Shown here piece after piece: positions 21,487-33,720 of a stretch of 51,279 nt of DNA. Source of the stretch: Diplocarpon mali (Eukaryota; Ascomycota; Leotiomycetes; Helotiales; Drepanopezizaceae). Every line of letters begins with the position of its first letter. Position 1 is the first letter of the stretch. A program made the position numbers and the translations under genes. The stretch lies in contig JAENRP010000316.1 in NCBI GenBank assembly GCA_024741835.1, forward strand, positions 1-51,279, read 5' to 3'. The notes beneath the pieces were generated by a model. That model saw only the letters and a program-made list of their open reading frames with translations, was not told the DNA's origin and searched no databases.

Positions 21487-21560
21487 ATACGATACGATAT
21501 GATACGATACGATACGATACGCTATATTTGTTTGATATGATATAATACAATACGATACGC
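21487..21560. repeat. GATAC-type pentanucleotide microsatellite
   Basis: An uninterrupted and then degenerating run of (ACGAT)n-type pentamers lies just inside the 5' LTR of Gypsy-3. It is low-complexity sequence with no function visible. Confidence 0.85.
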
Positions 21561-21811
21561 ACCTTTTTTCACTTTAAACCGACTTCCTCTTACGCCAGCT
21601 CGAATACGCCATACTTCGAGCACTACTATTACTACGCTACCCTCTTAGCTGCTATAGCCTCTCTATTCGAATACGTCATACTTCGAATACTCTACCTTAC
21701 GATTCGTCGGCTACTGCAGCTTCTTCTTTTCGAATCGACCTCCTTCGAAAAAATCTTTTATTACGCCTTCCTACCTTCTTCTTCGAGCCGCTATACCTCG
21801 AATACACCTCT

Positions 21812-22216
21812 TTGCAGCATGCTTCTTCGCTGAGCCTTTTGCAAAGCTCATATACTGCTATACGCCTTCTTCTTCTTCGGCATCTTCGGAAGCCGTATCG
21901 ACCTCGACTTAGGCCGTTACCCCTGAGCTACCTTTACCTCTACGGCATGCCGACCTCCTTGCCGTACGACGGCTCTTCAGCACTTATTTGTTTTTCGCAA
22001 TAAACCTTAGGATTTTTCGACTGGGGGGCATAAGGGGTTATATAGGCCAGCTGGCACGGCAGCTGCAAGAGGATCCGGATACATAGGCTGAAGTACACTA
22101 GCGCTATAAAGTGTATAGGAAGGTATATAGATCTGCGATCCGGATAAAGAACCTGGAAATGACCTTTAGGAGTTCTATAAGAAAGCTGGAGGCCAGCTTT
22201 TTTCAAAGGGGGGGAT
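21812..22216 (+). pseudogene. Gypsy-3 residual gag/pol-end frame
   Basis: One frame runs from ~21815 to the stop at ~22216, broken only by three TAG codons at probable Gln sites. The first half is Ser/Leu-rich; the second half (ARQLQEDPD to IRKLEASFFQRGG) resembles a gypsy polyprotein C-terminus, charged and alpha-helical. The polypurine tract AAAGGGGGGGATGA overlaps its end. It cannot encode replication enzymes. Confidence 0.6.
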
Positions 22217-22218
22217 GA

Positions 22219-22448
22219 TGTGACGGTTGTCACCTGATTAGGGATCACATGCTTCGATCACCTGATTAGGGATCACGTGCCTCGATCACCTGATTGGGCG
22301 TGCGCTAAGACTAGCGCCCTCGCTTAGCACATATATATATATACCGTAGATTCCTTATACCTTGGAGCTTCCCTCCTTAATTGAATATCCTAAGGATGAA
22401 TCGGGCCCCTTGTATTGCGCTGCGCTGTATTATGCTCGTGCCGTCACA
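22219..22448 (+). repeat. 3' LTR of Gypsy-3, 230 bp, with 28-bp internal duplication
   Basis: Same ends as the 5' LTR. It is longer by 28 bp because the segment CACCTGATTAGGGATCAC plus the next ten bases is present twice (22230-22285). Confidence 0.92.
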
Positions 22449-23437
22449 CAGAGGACTACAGCTAGTAGAGGAATAAGGTTTTAAACCTTGCAAAGTCAAA
22501 CGCCTTGACTATACATCTTTATATAAAAGCTAGAATATATACTCTACTTAAGGTTGACTTATAGGACTATTCTATTACTCTTAAGGAAAGGGACAATTAG
22601 GTTAGATAGGAAGCTAAGGAATCTTAGATAAAGCTTACTATTATACTTAATTATAAACTAGGCCTATTAGCTTATATAGAAGGAGACAAATCTGCCTTAA
22701 ATATATAGGAAGCTCTTTAAAAATAGTATAAAGGATCTGGAATAGTACTTGAATATAATACTATATAAACCTACGTTACTATTAAATATAATAACTTCAA
22801 TTCACTTAAAGCTTACGTCATCGCCTTTAGGCTTTTAATTATTAAATTAAAAGCTCTCGACTCTGCCCTTCCCTCTTATTAGCACCTAATTATATTTATT
22901 ATTAGCTATTCTAATAGATGGCCTATTTAGGCAGATCGATAACGCTTTAACCTTTGCTTAGCTATAGCAGTTAGACGAAAATCAAAGATTACGCTTAAAG
23001 CTTTTATTAAAGATATTACTAATAAAGCTCGAGCTTTATAAAGTTTAAAAATAAATAGAACCGTTTTATATAATAATAAATTAGCTAGTAAGCCATATTC
23101 CTTTAACTATAAGAAGTCAGAAAACAAGAGAGGTTTTAAAAACTTAAAGAAGAGTACCTCTAGGAATACTACTACTTCTCCTAACTCCCCCTATCCTTAT
23201 TATAAGCAATTAAAGCTATATTATAAGGTAGAAGATTGCTTTGCAATTAACAAATCGAAAAGAGAGGCTTAGGAGAAGGATTTAAAGAAGAAGTACGTAT
23301 TCTATTACTTTAAAGGTAAGGACGATAAGTCCTTGCTATTATTATTATTATTACTAAAAGGTAAGAAGCCTTTTAAAAAGATTCAAAAGGAAGACGAAGA
23401 GTTAGATAATAACCTCTTTAGGCATACTATGCTATTA

Positions 23438-23550
23438 CTAACCCTAGGGCCAATTCTCACTCGCAAGCCAGGCCTAGGAGTCAATTCCGACTCCTTCCTA
23501 AGGCCAATTTCCACTCGCGGGCCGGGCCTAGGAGTTAGTTCTTCTACCTC
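23438..23550 (+). repeat. Palindromic coding units in Copia-B gag (inverted orientation)
   Basis: Two clear units (ACTCGCAAGCC-AGGCCTAGGAGT at ~23459 and its homologue at ~23513) are spaced 54 bases apart and read T-R-K-P-G-L-G-V and T-R-G-P-G-L-G-V in the polyprotein frame. Relative to the element they are the reverse complement of the units at 37629-37762. B2 has the same pair at ~36165-36260. Confidence 0.88.
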
Positions 23551-24024
23551 CTGCTTTTTATTAAAATTGAAGAATCGTTAGCTATATAATATAAGTGCTA
23601 GTAAGCACGTCTTTAATAATCTCTTTAAGTTCACTTCTTATATTACTTAAGATAATCTACCCTCTTTAAGTATAGTTAATAGATCTATTTAACCTTTTAG
23701 TATTAGTACTTATAAAGTCAATGCACTTAAATCTAATAGAAAGGTATATATTCTTAAGTTAATTAATACTCTTTATATACCTTAATCACCTATCTACCTA
23801 TACTTAGGTAGTAAATTTAATAAAATCAAAGGCTTCTATTAAAATAGCAAGCTATTCCTATTTAATAAGAAGGAAATTTGCACTATCGATAATAATATAT
23901 ATATTAATAAGGAATAGCCTTCTACTAACTCCTTTGGTTATATAAGTGGATATACTCTCTTAGCTGCTATTAAGAATAGACCTTTTAATATTAAGCTCTG
24001 GTACCGTCGATTAGGCTATGCTAG

Positions 24025-25545
24025 TGTCGTGCTGTATTTAGAGGTGGATTCTCAGTAGTGGCAGAAGCTTGTAAAATTCTACTTTAACTATATATCTGAG
24101 CTCCCTTTATAGAAGTGCTCTATGGCCACTTCAAGAGTATATTATATAAGCCAGTCCTTAGAGGCCTCAGCGCCTAAGGCTCCTTATGGCGCAATACACC
24201 CCTTAAGTAAGAAGCAGCTCCTAGCTAAGCTTAGTTATAAATAGCGCCAGATCTAATATATAAGACTCCTTTATTATACTCCTTAGCTTTTAGAATAATG
24301 AAAATTGCTTAATAAAGCTATAATAAATAAAAGAGGGAGCGCGGTTCTAAGTGCTTCTTTTATAGAATAGAAGCTAAATCAGGTAATAAAGGAAAGTCAA
24401 TAAAGGCAGCGCGCCTATAAGAGTATGCGTTTTCCCTTATAAAGCTTTCCTTCCTTATACTTCTTTAAATAATCACTTTAAAATAGAGAATAGCAATAAT
24501 AACTCTAAGGAGCGCCCTACTAAGGCTATTACTATAAGCTTCCTAATCGTACTCCCTTACTCCTACTAATAGACTTATAGCAAAGTCGTTATACTTAAAC
24601 ACAGCTTAAAGCTTCCTTGCGTAGCAGATAGTAAAATGATAACGCACTTAAGACATTTGATATAGTAATACCCTTAAGAAGGAGCGCGCCCCCTCCCTTC
24701 CCCGCTACCCCTTAGGCCGTAGTTCCTAAAATACCAGCAGTCCCCTTTATAGCTCCCTCCTCCTACTGCAAGCCGAAGCAGGGGCTAATAAGAAATATAC
24801 TATATAAGGGGTGCGTTTAAAGCTTCTTAGCTGGGAAGTCGGCTGGCGTATGCTTTAATAGTATAATAGGAGTATGCTACTTTCGTTATGCGAAGGGAGG
24901 CTATGCGTATTAAGAGCTTTCTATCAGCGCCTTAAAGGCGTAGGAAGATTACGTATTCTTATTAAAGGAGAACGATAGTAATACTATAGTATATTCTTAA
25001 GCTCCTTTTAAGTGGTTTGCTACTAATAAGCAGTTTAAGGCCTTGCTACTATTAAGAGGAAGGTAAGAGAGGAGCTTTAAAAGGCGCGCTATAAAGAGAT
25101 AGAGGAGGTAGTATTATCAAAGGGTATATTAATTATAAGCTTTCTCGTACTATAGCTAATAGCTTCTTAGAACCAATTGGTTAGGAGCTCCTGCTGCTGC
25201 CGATTATAGTACCTCTTAGCCTCGCCGCCCGCTTCGCAAAGGCTTTTAAAGCTCTTGCCCCTATAGTAGCTTATAGCGTACCTGTGGTTGTTCCTGGCGT
25301 TGCTCCTTAGGCGGCTCCTAGGGCTATGCTATTAAAGGAGTCGGTTGCTTCTCGGCAGAGACGCGCCTTTATATTATTTGCAAAGCTATTAGAGGTTCTG
25401 ATTATTTAAGAGAGTTGGTTTTAAACCTCCTTATATATTAGTATAAGGAAAATTGAACCCTATCTTACGCTTCCTTCCTACTTGCTATTATAAAGGAGAT
25501 ATAAAAGGATTATAAAGCATTTAAAATACTAGCTTCTTAACTAGA
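24025..25545. other. Long 3' region of Copia-D (D1) with no recognised domain
   Basis: About 1.5 kb lie between the end of RNase H and the element's end. It is less AT-rich than the pol part and has an Ala/Pro/Leu-rich open-like stretch on plus (~25130-25400). The LTR boundary inside it cannot be fixed because the 5' LTR is absent. D2 has a region of similar size and composition (45148-46860). Confidence 0.4.
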
Positions 25546-25559
25546 CCTCTTGCGTCTTA

Positions 25560-28500
25560 AAGGTTCAAAAGCTTAATAAAGCTCTCGAACTTTTATTAAG
25601 GAAGGTTTTTAATAAGGCTATTAGCATATATATCCTTAGTAGGGAGATAGGCCATTTAAAAGCTTCCCTTTTAGTGCTCCTATTATAGCTATATATTATA
25701 TATATTAATATATCGGAGCTTTGTAGAAATCCTTTAAGAGTCTCTTATAATAAGTTGTATTATCTGTTGATTATTGTAAAATATAGACTATAAAGCTTCT
25801 ACCTCAAGCTCTATTTCCTTAAAGAACCTCCTTAAAGCTATCATCTCCTTTGCTATATGCGCTACTCCTAAGAGCTTAGCCTTTATAGTAAAAGTAGTAA
25901 CTATAGGTTACTTTAAAGCTTTCCAAATGATTACTCCTTTAAATAGGAATATAATAAAACCGTAGAAGGAGCGCCTTATCTTTGGATTATCTGCGAAGGA
26001 AGTATCTAATAATATTATTAGGTTATTTGATTTGCTAAATCGACTATAAGTAATTCTTAAGAAGCATATATTAAAAAGGTAGCGAATTATCCAATTGATA
26101 GCTTTAAGGTATTTTAAGCTTAAGTTTATATAGAAATGAGATAGCTAAGCGATTACAAAAGCTATATCTAAGCGTAGTATAATAGCTATATATAAGGCGG
26201 AGCCTACTTTTTCCTAAAACTCCTTAATTCTTAAGTAGGGAGCTATTTCGTAATTCTTTTTAAGTTTGAAGTAAAGGAGCGGCGTACTAAAGAAACGCCT
26301 TATATTAAGGCCGAACCTCTTTGCCATCTTCTCAATATAAGCGTTATAGAGTAGAATAATTATACCTTGCTTCCTATCTTAAGAGACTCTTACCCTTAAG
26401 AACCACTTAATATCTCTTATAACTATTAATTCGTATGCTTCGCGTAGTCCCTCTATAGTCTTCTAAGCTTCTTTTATATAAAAGGAGTAGTATATTACTT
26501 ATATATTATTAATATAGAAGGCTATAAATACAATCCTCTCCTTATTAATAAATATACAAGGCTCCTTACTAAGAGAGGTAAGCTTTAGAGACTTTAGAAT
26601 ACTAGTAAAATCCCTGTACTAAAGTGCTAAGGAGTCTCGAAGGCTATATAAGGCGCGATCGAGCTTTATTACCTTATCTTTCTACTTTTAACTATCTAAT
26701 AAGAAGCAAATAATTAGCGCGCTCTAAGGGTCTTTTTTAGCATTTATAAAAGCGTTAATAATATCGAACTATTAGAGCTCTATATCGAATTTAGCAGCTA
26801 TTACTATTATAACCTTAAAAGATCTTAATATAAGAGTTATAGTATAAGTAGAGAAAATAGAAGCTTCCTTTTAAAGATCTCCCCTTATTACTATTCTTGA
26901 CTTAAAGCGGCTAATCTCCTTAAAGGAGCTTAGCTTATAGTTAAAGACCCACTTCAGTAGTATAGGCCTTATAATAGCCTTGCTTTTATCGATCACTCTT
27001 TAGCAATTGCGCGCTTTTAAGTTCCTGATCTTAGTTCTGGCTTTCTCTTTAAATTGCTTTCCAAAAGGGTGATTTGCAAGCTCCTTTTAGTAAGTTAGCA
27101 CTTTAGGAAGCTTATCTTAAGGTGGAATTAAAAGGGTAGAGTTTCCTTTAGAGCTTTTAGATTAAGTCGCCGCAGTAATAATATAGTATACTACTTTATA
27201 CTCTTCTCTATTAATTCTCGCAGGCTTTTAACTTAGCTAGAAAGTTGATATAAAGCTATTTACTTATTTTAACTAATATATTTTAAGTTCTTTAAAGGCT
27301 AGTAGGAGATCCTTAATGTATATTGCATATATAGCATTCCCGCTCCCTCTTCTCCTTTTCGACTTGCAGAGCGGTATAGGTACTATTTCCTACTCCTTAT
27401 TAGGCTTCTTACGTTTTCAGAAGGCCCTTATATTAAGTACTTTAAGCTAAGCTTCTATTAGTTTTAAAGAACTCCCTCTTTTAGTATTATCCTTAAGAGC
27501 TTCTATATCCTAGTATAGCTCTCGATTGATTGGTACTTTTAGTAAAAGCTAATGTGCTTCTTTACCAATTGCCTATAGTAGAGCTTCTAGTAATTAAGGG
27601 GCCTGCTCCTACCCTTGCGATTGCTTAGTCTATATAGCAACTAAAGGCCTAGTATTGCACTCCTTAGCGGAACTAGTATTTATAATATCGCTTTCGACGC
27701 TCCTTCTAACTATTGATAGTTATCTTAAAGCGTTTAACCCTTTACTACTAGGCAGCTGCTCTTAAGTAGCTAGAGTAAAAACGCTATAAGTAGCCTTATA
27801 GGAGACAATAGCCCTTAATAGATCTGAACTTAGAGCTTCTATTAGTAAAAGATTAATAGGCTTACCCCTTATTAAGTTATCCGCAAGCTACTTATCCAAA
27901 GCTCCCTTTATATTCTTAACGATTAACTTAGCGTCTTAAGCTTCTTCCTCCTCCTTTTTAATCATTTGTATAATCTCTTTAATAATTAAGAGTAGGTGGC
28001 CAGCTACCTTTTTATACTCTTTAAAGTATAATTTAGACTTATCGAACTTAATGTTTCGAAAGATTATAACCTTTTAAAGCTTAAGTACCTAGATCCTATA
28101 TATATTAATAGCGCAGTAACTAACTAAGTATCTAATATACCCTTATAGCATAGTTTTAAAAGCTCTTTTATTCTTTAAAGCTTCCTTTTCCTTTGCTAAT
28201 AGGTATGCGCGCGCTCTATACGCTTTTATACCCTCTTATTCTAGTCTTAAATCGGTAGTAAGCTTTATAGTAATCTATAGATTATACTACTTAAAGTATT
28301 ATCTAAATTAAAGCTAAAGCACCTTATTTAAACTCTTCCATCCCTTGCGCTTTAATAGGCCAATATTATAAAGGTATATTATAGCTAGTACGGCTTTAGG
28401 CCATAGGTGCTTTAAGAGGTTAGCAGAGATTAGTATAGTAAGTGCCTTTTCAATAATCTCTACTCCCGCTCTCTTAAAAGCTCTATTTAATTTATAAGTA

Positions 28501-29000
28501 TAAGATAGAGTGACTTCTACTTCTATACCTTTAGCTTTATACTACTCTTTATATTTCGATGCTCTTTATAAAGGAAATACTAAGGTATTATTATCGCTCC
28601 TTAGAATATATAAAGAGAGGTAGTAATAGCGCTTTACCTATGCTTTAAAAGATTAAAGAGCTTTTAGAACTAGCGTTAAGGACTTATAAAGTAGAATATA
28701 TTTAAATAACTTCCTATTAAATTTATCCTTAATTAAAAAAAGCCAGCTTTCTAAAGAGAGGCTTAATATACTATAGTCAAATAGGTCTTAGGAGCACTTA
28801 AAGAATAGTCTTAAAGCCTTAAAATCTGACTCTCTTTTAAAAGGCTTTTGCTTAGCTTTTGCTTAAGCGCAAGCTTTATAATTGATTTATAGCTTCCCTT
28901 TGATCTTCACCTCTCTTACGTTTAATATAAGCTTCTTAAGCGCCTTAGCTTTTAAATAGCCTAATTAAAGGTGCCAAATATCTATTGAATTATTCTTAGC
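25560..29000 (-). pseudogene. Copia-D pol remnant (integrase, RT, RNase H), D1
   Basis: On minus, integrase shows CAQAKAKQKP-like sequence (~28870), GIEVEVTLSYTYKLN (~28520) and KHLWPKAVLAIIYLYN (~28390). RT shows LDRALYSLRDSLAL (~26670) and FYINNI at ~26500-26520, where FYVDDI is expected. RNase H shows ADNPKIRRSFYGFI (~25990) and TKDIYANSLIKNLP (~25620), the usual copia end. Numerous TAG/TAA codons occur at Gln/Trp sites. Both catalytic Asp codons of YxDD are now Asn, so the protein would be dead even without stops. Confidence 0.82.
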
Positions 29001-29416
29001 TCTTAGGAATATACTACTCCTTAGGGGTTTATATTAGCTTTACAGATGCTATTATAAAGTAGGAAAAACTAAGTAGGTTAGTTAAGTATAATGTAGTAAG
29101 TTAAAAGCGTTATAAAAGTTAATAGGCTTATATTTAAATACTATAATATTTAACCTACGCTTTAGCTGCTTTACAATTATATTATTATCTATTATATCCC
29201 TTTAGAGCGTTGCGTCTAAGCCTATATACTATACCCTAGCCTTCTTTAAAAGAGGCTTTAAGATAATATTAATATTAAACCTATTTATAAGCGCTATATT
29301 CCTAAGCTTTAAGTCTCCTTTATTAGCGAGAACCCCTTTTATTAGATATATACCCCTTCCCTTTATTAGCAGACTTGAGCTCCCCGCCTTTATATAATCC
29401 TAAGGATATGCGATTT

Positions 29417-29612
29417 TTATTGAGCTTAAGTGAGTCGGCGCAGTAGGTAAAGGAGGCTTCTAAAGGTCGATAGTCGATATATTAATAAGAGTTAAGGAAG
29501 GAAGGTTACCCCTTTCTTCCCTATAGCTATATACGTATCAATATCCTACTGATTAAGCAGTAGGATCATATGATAATATATTAAAGTAATAGCTATATCA
29601 CCTATCTTAATA
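29417..29612 (-). repeat. 3' LTR of Copia-A (A4)
   Basis: 196 bp; on plus it starts TATTGAGCTTAAG and ends CTATCTTAATA. It abuts Copia-D on the left. Confidence 0.9.
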
Positions 29613-29756
29613 CCCTTACTTAGACCTTACTCCGATTGACCTGCAATTAGGAAAATAATAACTATCCTTTTGCGCTAATCTAACTCTTAGGTATCTCTTT
29701 AAATTAAAAAACAATTAATTAATAGTAACCTCTATTGAAATTACCAATCCTATTTG

Positions 29757-29840
29757 TAAGATAGGACTAGGAGTCAAATTTCTAAAAGCGTTCCTTTATA
29801 AGACTATGTGACTTAACTTATAGTCTAGGCCTAAGAGTCG
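29757..29840 (-). repeat. Short repeat units in the 3' end of Copia-A (A4)
   Basis: Two units with AGGACTAGGAGTCAAAT and AGTCTAGGCCTAAGAGTCG cores are separated by a CCTTTATAAGACTATGTGAC tail. One unit fewer than in A1, A3 and A5. Confidence 0.78.
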
Positions 29841-29852
29841 TCCTTAAGCCTA

Positions 29853-32800
29853 CTAAGCCTCTACTGTCTTTTGCAACCTTAGTATATCTTTAAACGCTTT
29901 GAACTTTATAACCGTTTCTAATAGCTTTATAAATCCATCTGCTATTATTCGATCGGTTAGGATATAAGTAATTGATAACTTATTCTTTGTAATAAGGTCG
30001 CAGATAAAGTAGTAGGTAATATTAATATATTTCGATCGCTTATGCAAGTGTGGATTCTTTATAAGTGCAATTGCCCTTATATTATCTGCTTAAAGATTAA
30101 TACAATTCCTATCTTATCTAATATACTTAGCGAAACCTATATCTTTTAGAACTTAGGCAATCTATAATCCTTACTTGTAATTTAATAATATTAATATATA
30201 TTCTGCCTTAGTACTTATAGTAGCTATTGATTTCTACTTCTTACTTCCTTATAATATAAGTCTACTATATAGCACTAATACGCTTCTAGATATACTTTTC
30301 TAACCTTTTATATTTGCCTAGTCGGAATCGGTATATACCTTAAGCTTTGCGCTTATATATTTCATTAGTTTATATCTTACCTTTTATATAATTATCGATT
30401 GAAGGTATCTTCTAAATCGCTTAACTGCATTCTTATATTAAATCATTAGATCCTTTAAGTTCTGATTAAGTTACTTAATAATAAAGGCGATATCTAGTCT
30501 TATATATACTATAGTATATATAATCGCTCTAATATCTTATTAGTACTTCTTCAAATCTCCTCTTTGCTTATTTTTATTAGTAGGCTCTAACTTATTATAC
30601 TTTCCTTTAATTGGAGTACGCTTTGGCTTAAAGTTAGGAGCATAAGCAAAGAGTCCTATTCGATCTAGGATCTTTTTAATATATTACTCTTAATCTAACT
30701 AGAGTTCTTAAGTAAAGCGGTTCCTTATAATGCAGATGCTAAGGATCCTATAAATTCCCTTTAAATCCTTAGTATTAAAACGTTTCCGAATTGTTATAAA
30801 GAATTAATTTAATTAAATAGTTATCTTTATAGCTATAGTAATATTGTCGATATATAGTAGCAACTTGATTCTACGCTTAGCATAGGTAAATAGATAAGGG
30901 TTAGCTAGGCTTTAAACGAATCCTATTTCTATTAAAGTAGAGCTATATAAGAGGTTTTAATCATAGGCTGATTATTTAAGCTTATAAATACTATAGAGTA
31001 TATAGAGAGAGTGGCTAGCGTATATAAGAATACTATTAGGTTAGGAGAGAAAAATCCGTTCCTTTATAATTACTTTAGTAAATGCATTTTTAATATTATA
31101 CTATCTGCATTTAAGGTCCTTAGCGGCTACTATTACTATAAATATGCAAAGGGTATCTATACGAACTATTAGCGCGAATATATTGAAGTAGTCTTTTCTA
31201 TACTATTAAGAGAAGCCCTTAGCTATAAGCCTTGCCTTATAATATTCTAGGGTCCTATCTATATATATTTTAATTATAAAGACCTACTTTATTAATACTA
31301 GGTTTATATCCTTTGGCATTAGTTCCTTTATCTATATACTATTTGCAATAAGAGAGCTTATTTCCTTTTAAATTGCCTTACTCTATACTGCTCTATTCTC
31401 TAGATTATTAATAGCTTTATCGTATATCTTTAGAAGAGAGATTTTCATTATCCCCTTAGCAGCTAGGAACGCATTATCTTTATCAAAGCTCTATTAAAGT
31501 TCGATCTTATAGATCTTATACGCTATTATAGCTTAGATATGCTTAGACTTACGTTCATTTAAGGTATCTTTTAGTTCTAGGTCTCTATTCCTCTTTAAAG
31601 ACATAGGTTCAGCTATAGGTTCCGTAGGCTTATTATCTAAGGAACTGCTTTCTAGTAGTAGAGGCTTATTATTACTTATACCTATTTTGGAAATATCCTT
31701 TACTTTAGATGCTTTAATTAAAGGGATGATAATATCGAAGTTGTTTTATACTTTAGGTAGTTCGCAAATGATAGGAATAGTCTATTCGGCCTTTAGGCGA
31801 TTAGCAGGTCGTTAATCAGCAGGTGCGCTTAATATGCCTAAGTTAAAAGAAAAGGGTTATTAGTTCGGCTTAATAGTATTACTATTAAGTAGTATACCTT
31901 GCGAATCTCTAGGTATATAAAGCTTTAAGGACAGCTTCCTCCTATTTCGAGCTTTATTAAACTCAATTACTAAGGATATAATTACTTACCTTAAATCTAG
32001 CGCATATACTATCTATTACTTTATTATCTATTTAATATACTTAACAAATATATATTCTCTACCTCGGTCTATTAGCTTCTTACTCTTTATACCTACGGAC
32101 TAGGACTTTGGGCTAATATAGGAGTAGTAGACGCTTTTAAAAACGCAGATATAGTCTAGGCTTAGTTTCTATTTAAAATATACCTTATATAGTAATATTC
32201 AAGTGCTATTAACTATTAGTCTACTACCTATTCTATTTTATAAGTATATATCTGCCTTAATTGCAAAGTCCTAGAATTCTAATAGTAGGTCAGTATCTTA
32301 TAATAAAGTGCGATAGTTAGTCTCTACTTATTAAATGCTTCGCTTAGCGATGCCATTTTAATAAGAACCTTTATATATTATAGTTAGTTTATAATAAACT
32401 CCTTATTTTGCCTATTTATCAAGCTTTACTCTAATCTCTAATGCATTATTAGACCTAATAGCTATTAGCTTTAACTATGTCTAGCGTTCTTCTATTACTT
32501 TTTAAGTTTCTAGCTTTTCTATAAGCTTAGATTTAGTCTTAGCGTAAATAGTCTATATTTACTAAGTGAAGTTATTTACTATTTAAGAAAATCAATTATT
32601 TCCTTTAATTAAGGTTGTAAATAGTCTAGTAGTATTAATAGATATTAGCACTAGTATCGAATCTTTTTATAAATTAAGCTTAATTTGCGTCCGATTTTAA
32701 AGTTTTATTAGCTTATAAATTCGGCATACTAAGCGATCCTTTAGTACTTAGATCTTCCATTTTAAGGTTAAGACCTTATATAGGCCCTTTAATTTCTTTA

Positions 32801-33720
32801 GCTTTAAATATGCAAATCTTTTATATATTAGCTAATACTTTAATAAGCTTTTAGCTTCTAATAGCTTTAATAGCCTATTGTTAGTTAATACTTTATTATC
32901 AGTAGCTAAAAAGGACTAGTAATAGCAATTTGAGGTTTTACTATTTTCCAGTTGCAAGCCTGGCTTAAGAGTTATTTTTAATAAAACTGCAAGATCTACT
33001 TACAGTCCTGGCTTAAGAGTCGATTTCCTAGAAATAGCGAGATCCACTTACAGTCCTAGCCTAAGAGTCATTTCTACGAATTTCACTTGCGATCCTAGCT
33101 TAAGAGTTATTATTAGCGAATTTGCAAAATCTATTTGCAGTCCTGGCCTAATAGTCATTTCTATTAAATTCACTTATAATTCTAGCTTAAGAGTTATCTT
33201 TAAAGACACTTTATAATCTACTTATAGTCTTAGCTTAAGAGTCTATCTATTCTCTTTATCTTTACTTAATTGTATTAAGGCAAAGAGTGCACTTTCCTTA
33301 AAAGAATCTACTTATAGGTCTGGCCTAAGAGTCAATTTCTATAATATTACCTTTAAGATAATATAAAGTCTATCTTTAATTTTAGCTTTAAAGATTACTT
33401 TATAATCGTTATTTATAAACTATATAAATTAATTATTAAAAACTCTTATATAATTTAACTTTATATAGATCTTACAGCTAAATAAAAGATTAATACTTAA
33501 GCTAAGTATAAGAAGAACATTTTACAAAAGGAAAGAAACGCTAGCAACATTTATCTTTACTATACCTATCAAGTCTATATACAACCTTTTACTACTAACC
33601 TTAATAGAGCGCCTTTTTATTTTAATAAGCGGGCCTTTAAATAGGTAGGATTTATTAGTTATATATGCTATATAATTAGTATTATTATACCAGTCGGATT
33701 TAAGGATCTTATAGAGATCG
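29853..33720 (-). pseudogene. Copia-A protease-integrase-RT-RNase H remnant (A4)
   Basis: The frame on minus includes a protease-like stretch (SDWYNNTNY, LYIDLIGIVKINVAS), the repeat array, an integrase C-terminal part reading DYICVFKSVCYSYISPKS-like sequence (~32130), RT (YFDTFA counterpart at ~31200; catalytic site near 30855, partly altered) and RNase H. The last 64 codons (30047-29853) are intact and end IKLLETVIKFKAFKDILRLQ, a typical copia terminus. Elsewhere Gln/Trp codons are stops. It is useful as a reference for ordering the truncated copies. Confidence 0.85.
32930..33330 (-). repeat. Array of short palindromic coding units in Copia-A (A4)
   Basis: About nine units, seen on plus as TTACAGTCCTGGCTTAAGAGT-like cores (for example near 32945, 33000, 33048, 33092, 33140, 33225 and 33310). 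They occupy the same place in the polyprotein as 120-600 in A1. Unit numbers and sequences differ slightly between the copies. Confidence 0.85.

Larger units (their letters stand above)
21246..22448 (+). mobile_element. Gypsy-3: short, internally deleted gypsy element with both LTRs and CAGAG target duplication
   Basis: 5' LTR 21246-21447, internal 21448-22218, 3' LTR 22219-22448. The flanks are CAGAG at 21241-21245 and CAGAG at 22449-22453. The internal part is only 771 bp: Ser/Leu-rich sequence, then a frame of ~130 codons ending F-F-Q-R-G-G-stop inside the polypurine tract, with no RT, RNase H or integrase. It is therefore a non-autonomous deletion derivative. It sits inside the gag of Copia-B and is younger than it. 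Confidence 0.93.
20547..24024 (+). mobile_element. Copia-B copy B1: 5' LTR through gag-protease, interrupted by Gypsy-3
   Basis: It comprises a 5' LTR (20547-20790), primer-binding site (20791), leader and gag-protease frame from 21186. The frame is split by a 1203-bp Gypsy-3 insertion and then stops at 24024, where the end of Copia-D begins, just after the GAG-pre-integrase motif LWYRRLGYA. The overlapping region in B2 (35455-36740) shows it is a separate copy of the same family. Confidence 0.9.
21186..24024 (+). pseudogene. Copia-B gag-protease remnant (B1), split by Gypsy-3
   Basis: The frame opens with ATG at 21186 (MSLSSAALSLPKSQKLKG), runs to 21245, is broken by Gypsy-3 and resumes at 22454 with DYS followed by RIP stops. 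Recognisable parts are a copia capsid region (~22560-23050, KSNALTIHLYIKA and SNRWPIQADRQ), a Lys-rich nucleocapsid-like segment (~23090-23330), a poly-Leu run from TTA codons (23334-23357), two palindromic units (TRKPGLGV, TRGPGLGV), a protease-like segment (~23580-23800) and GAG-pre-integrase (~23960-24024). Integrase onward is absent. Stops replace Gln/Trp. Confidence 0.8.
24025..29416 (-). mobile_element. Copia-D copy D1: minus-strand Ty1/copia element, 5' end cut by Copia-A
   Basis: Read on minus, it runs from integrase (~29000-28100) through RT (~27000-26300) and RNase H (~26250-25560) to a long 3' region ending TGT... at 24025. Order IN-RT-RNase H makes it copia. Its 5' part is missing because a Copia-A LTR starts at 29417. 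The left end interrupts Copia-B between codons of the GAG-pre-integrase motif. Confidence 0.85.

Noticed and set aside
21487..21560. GATAC pentamer run as a regulatory or telomere-like repeat
   Set aside because: It does not match known telomere units and lies inside Gypsy-3; an ordinary microsatellite is sufficient.
21940..22248. Minus-strand 102-aa open frame in Gypsy-3
   Set aside because: It runs into the LTR and is antisense to the frame ending in the polypurine tract, which fits gypsy organisation.
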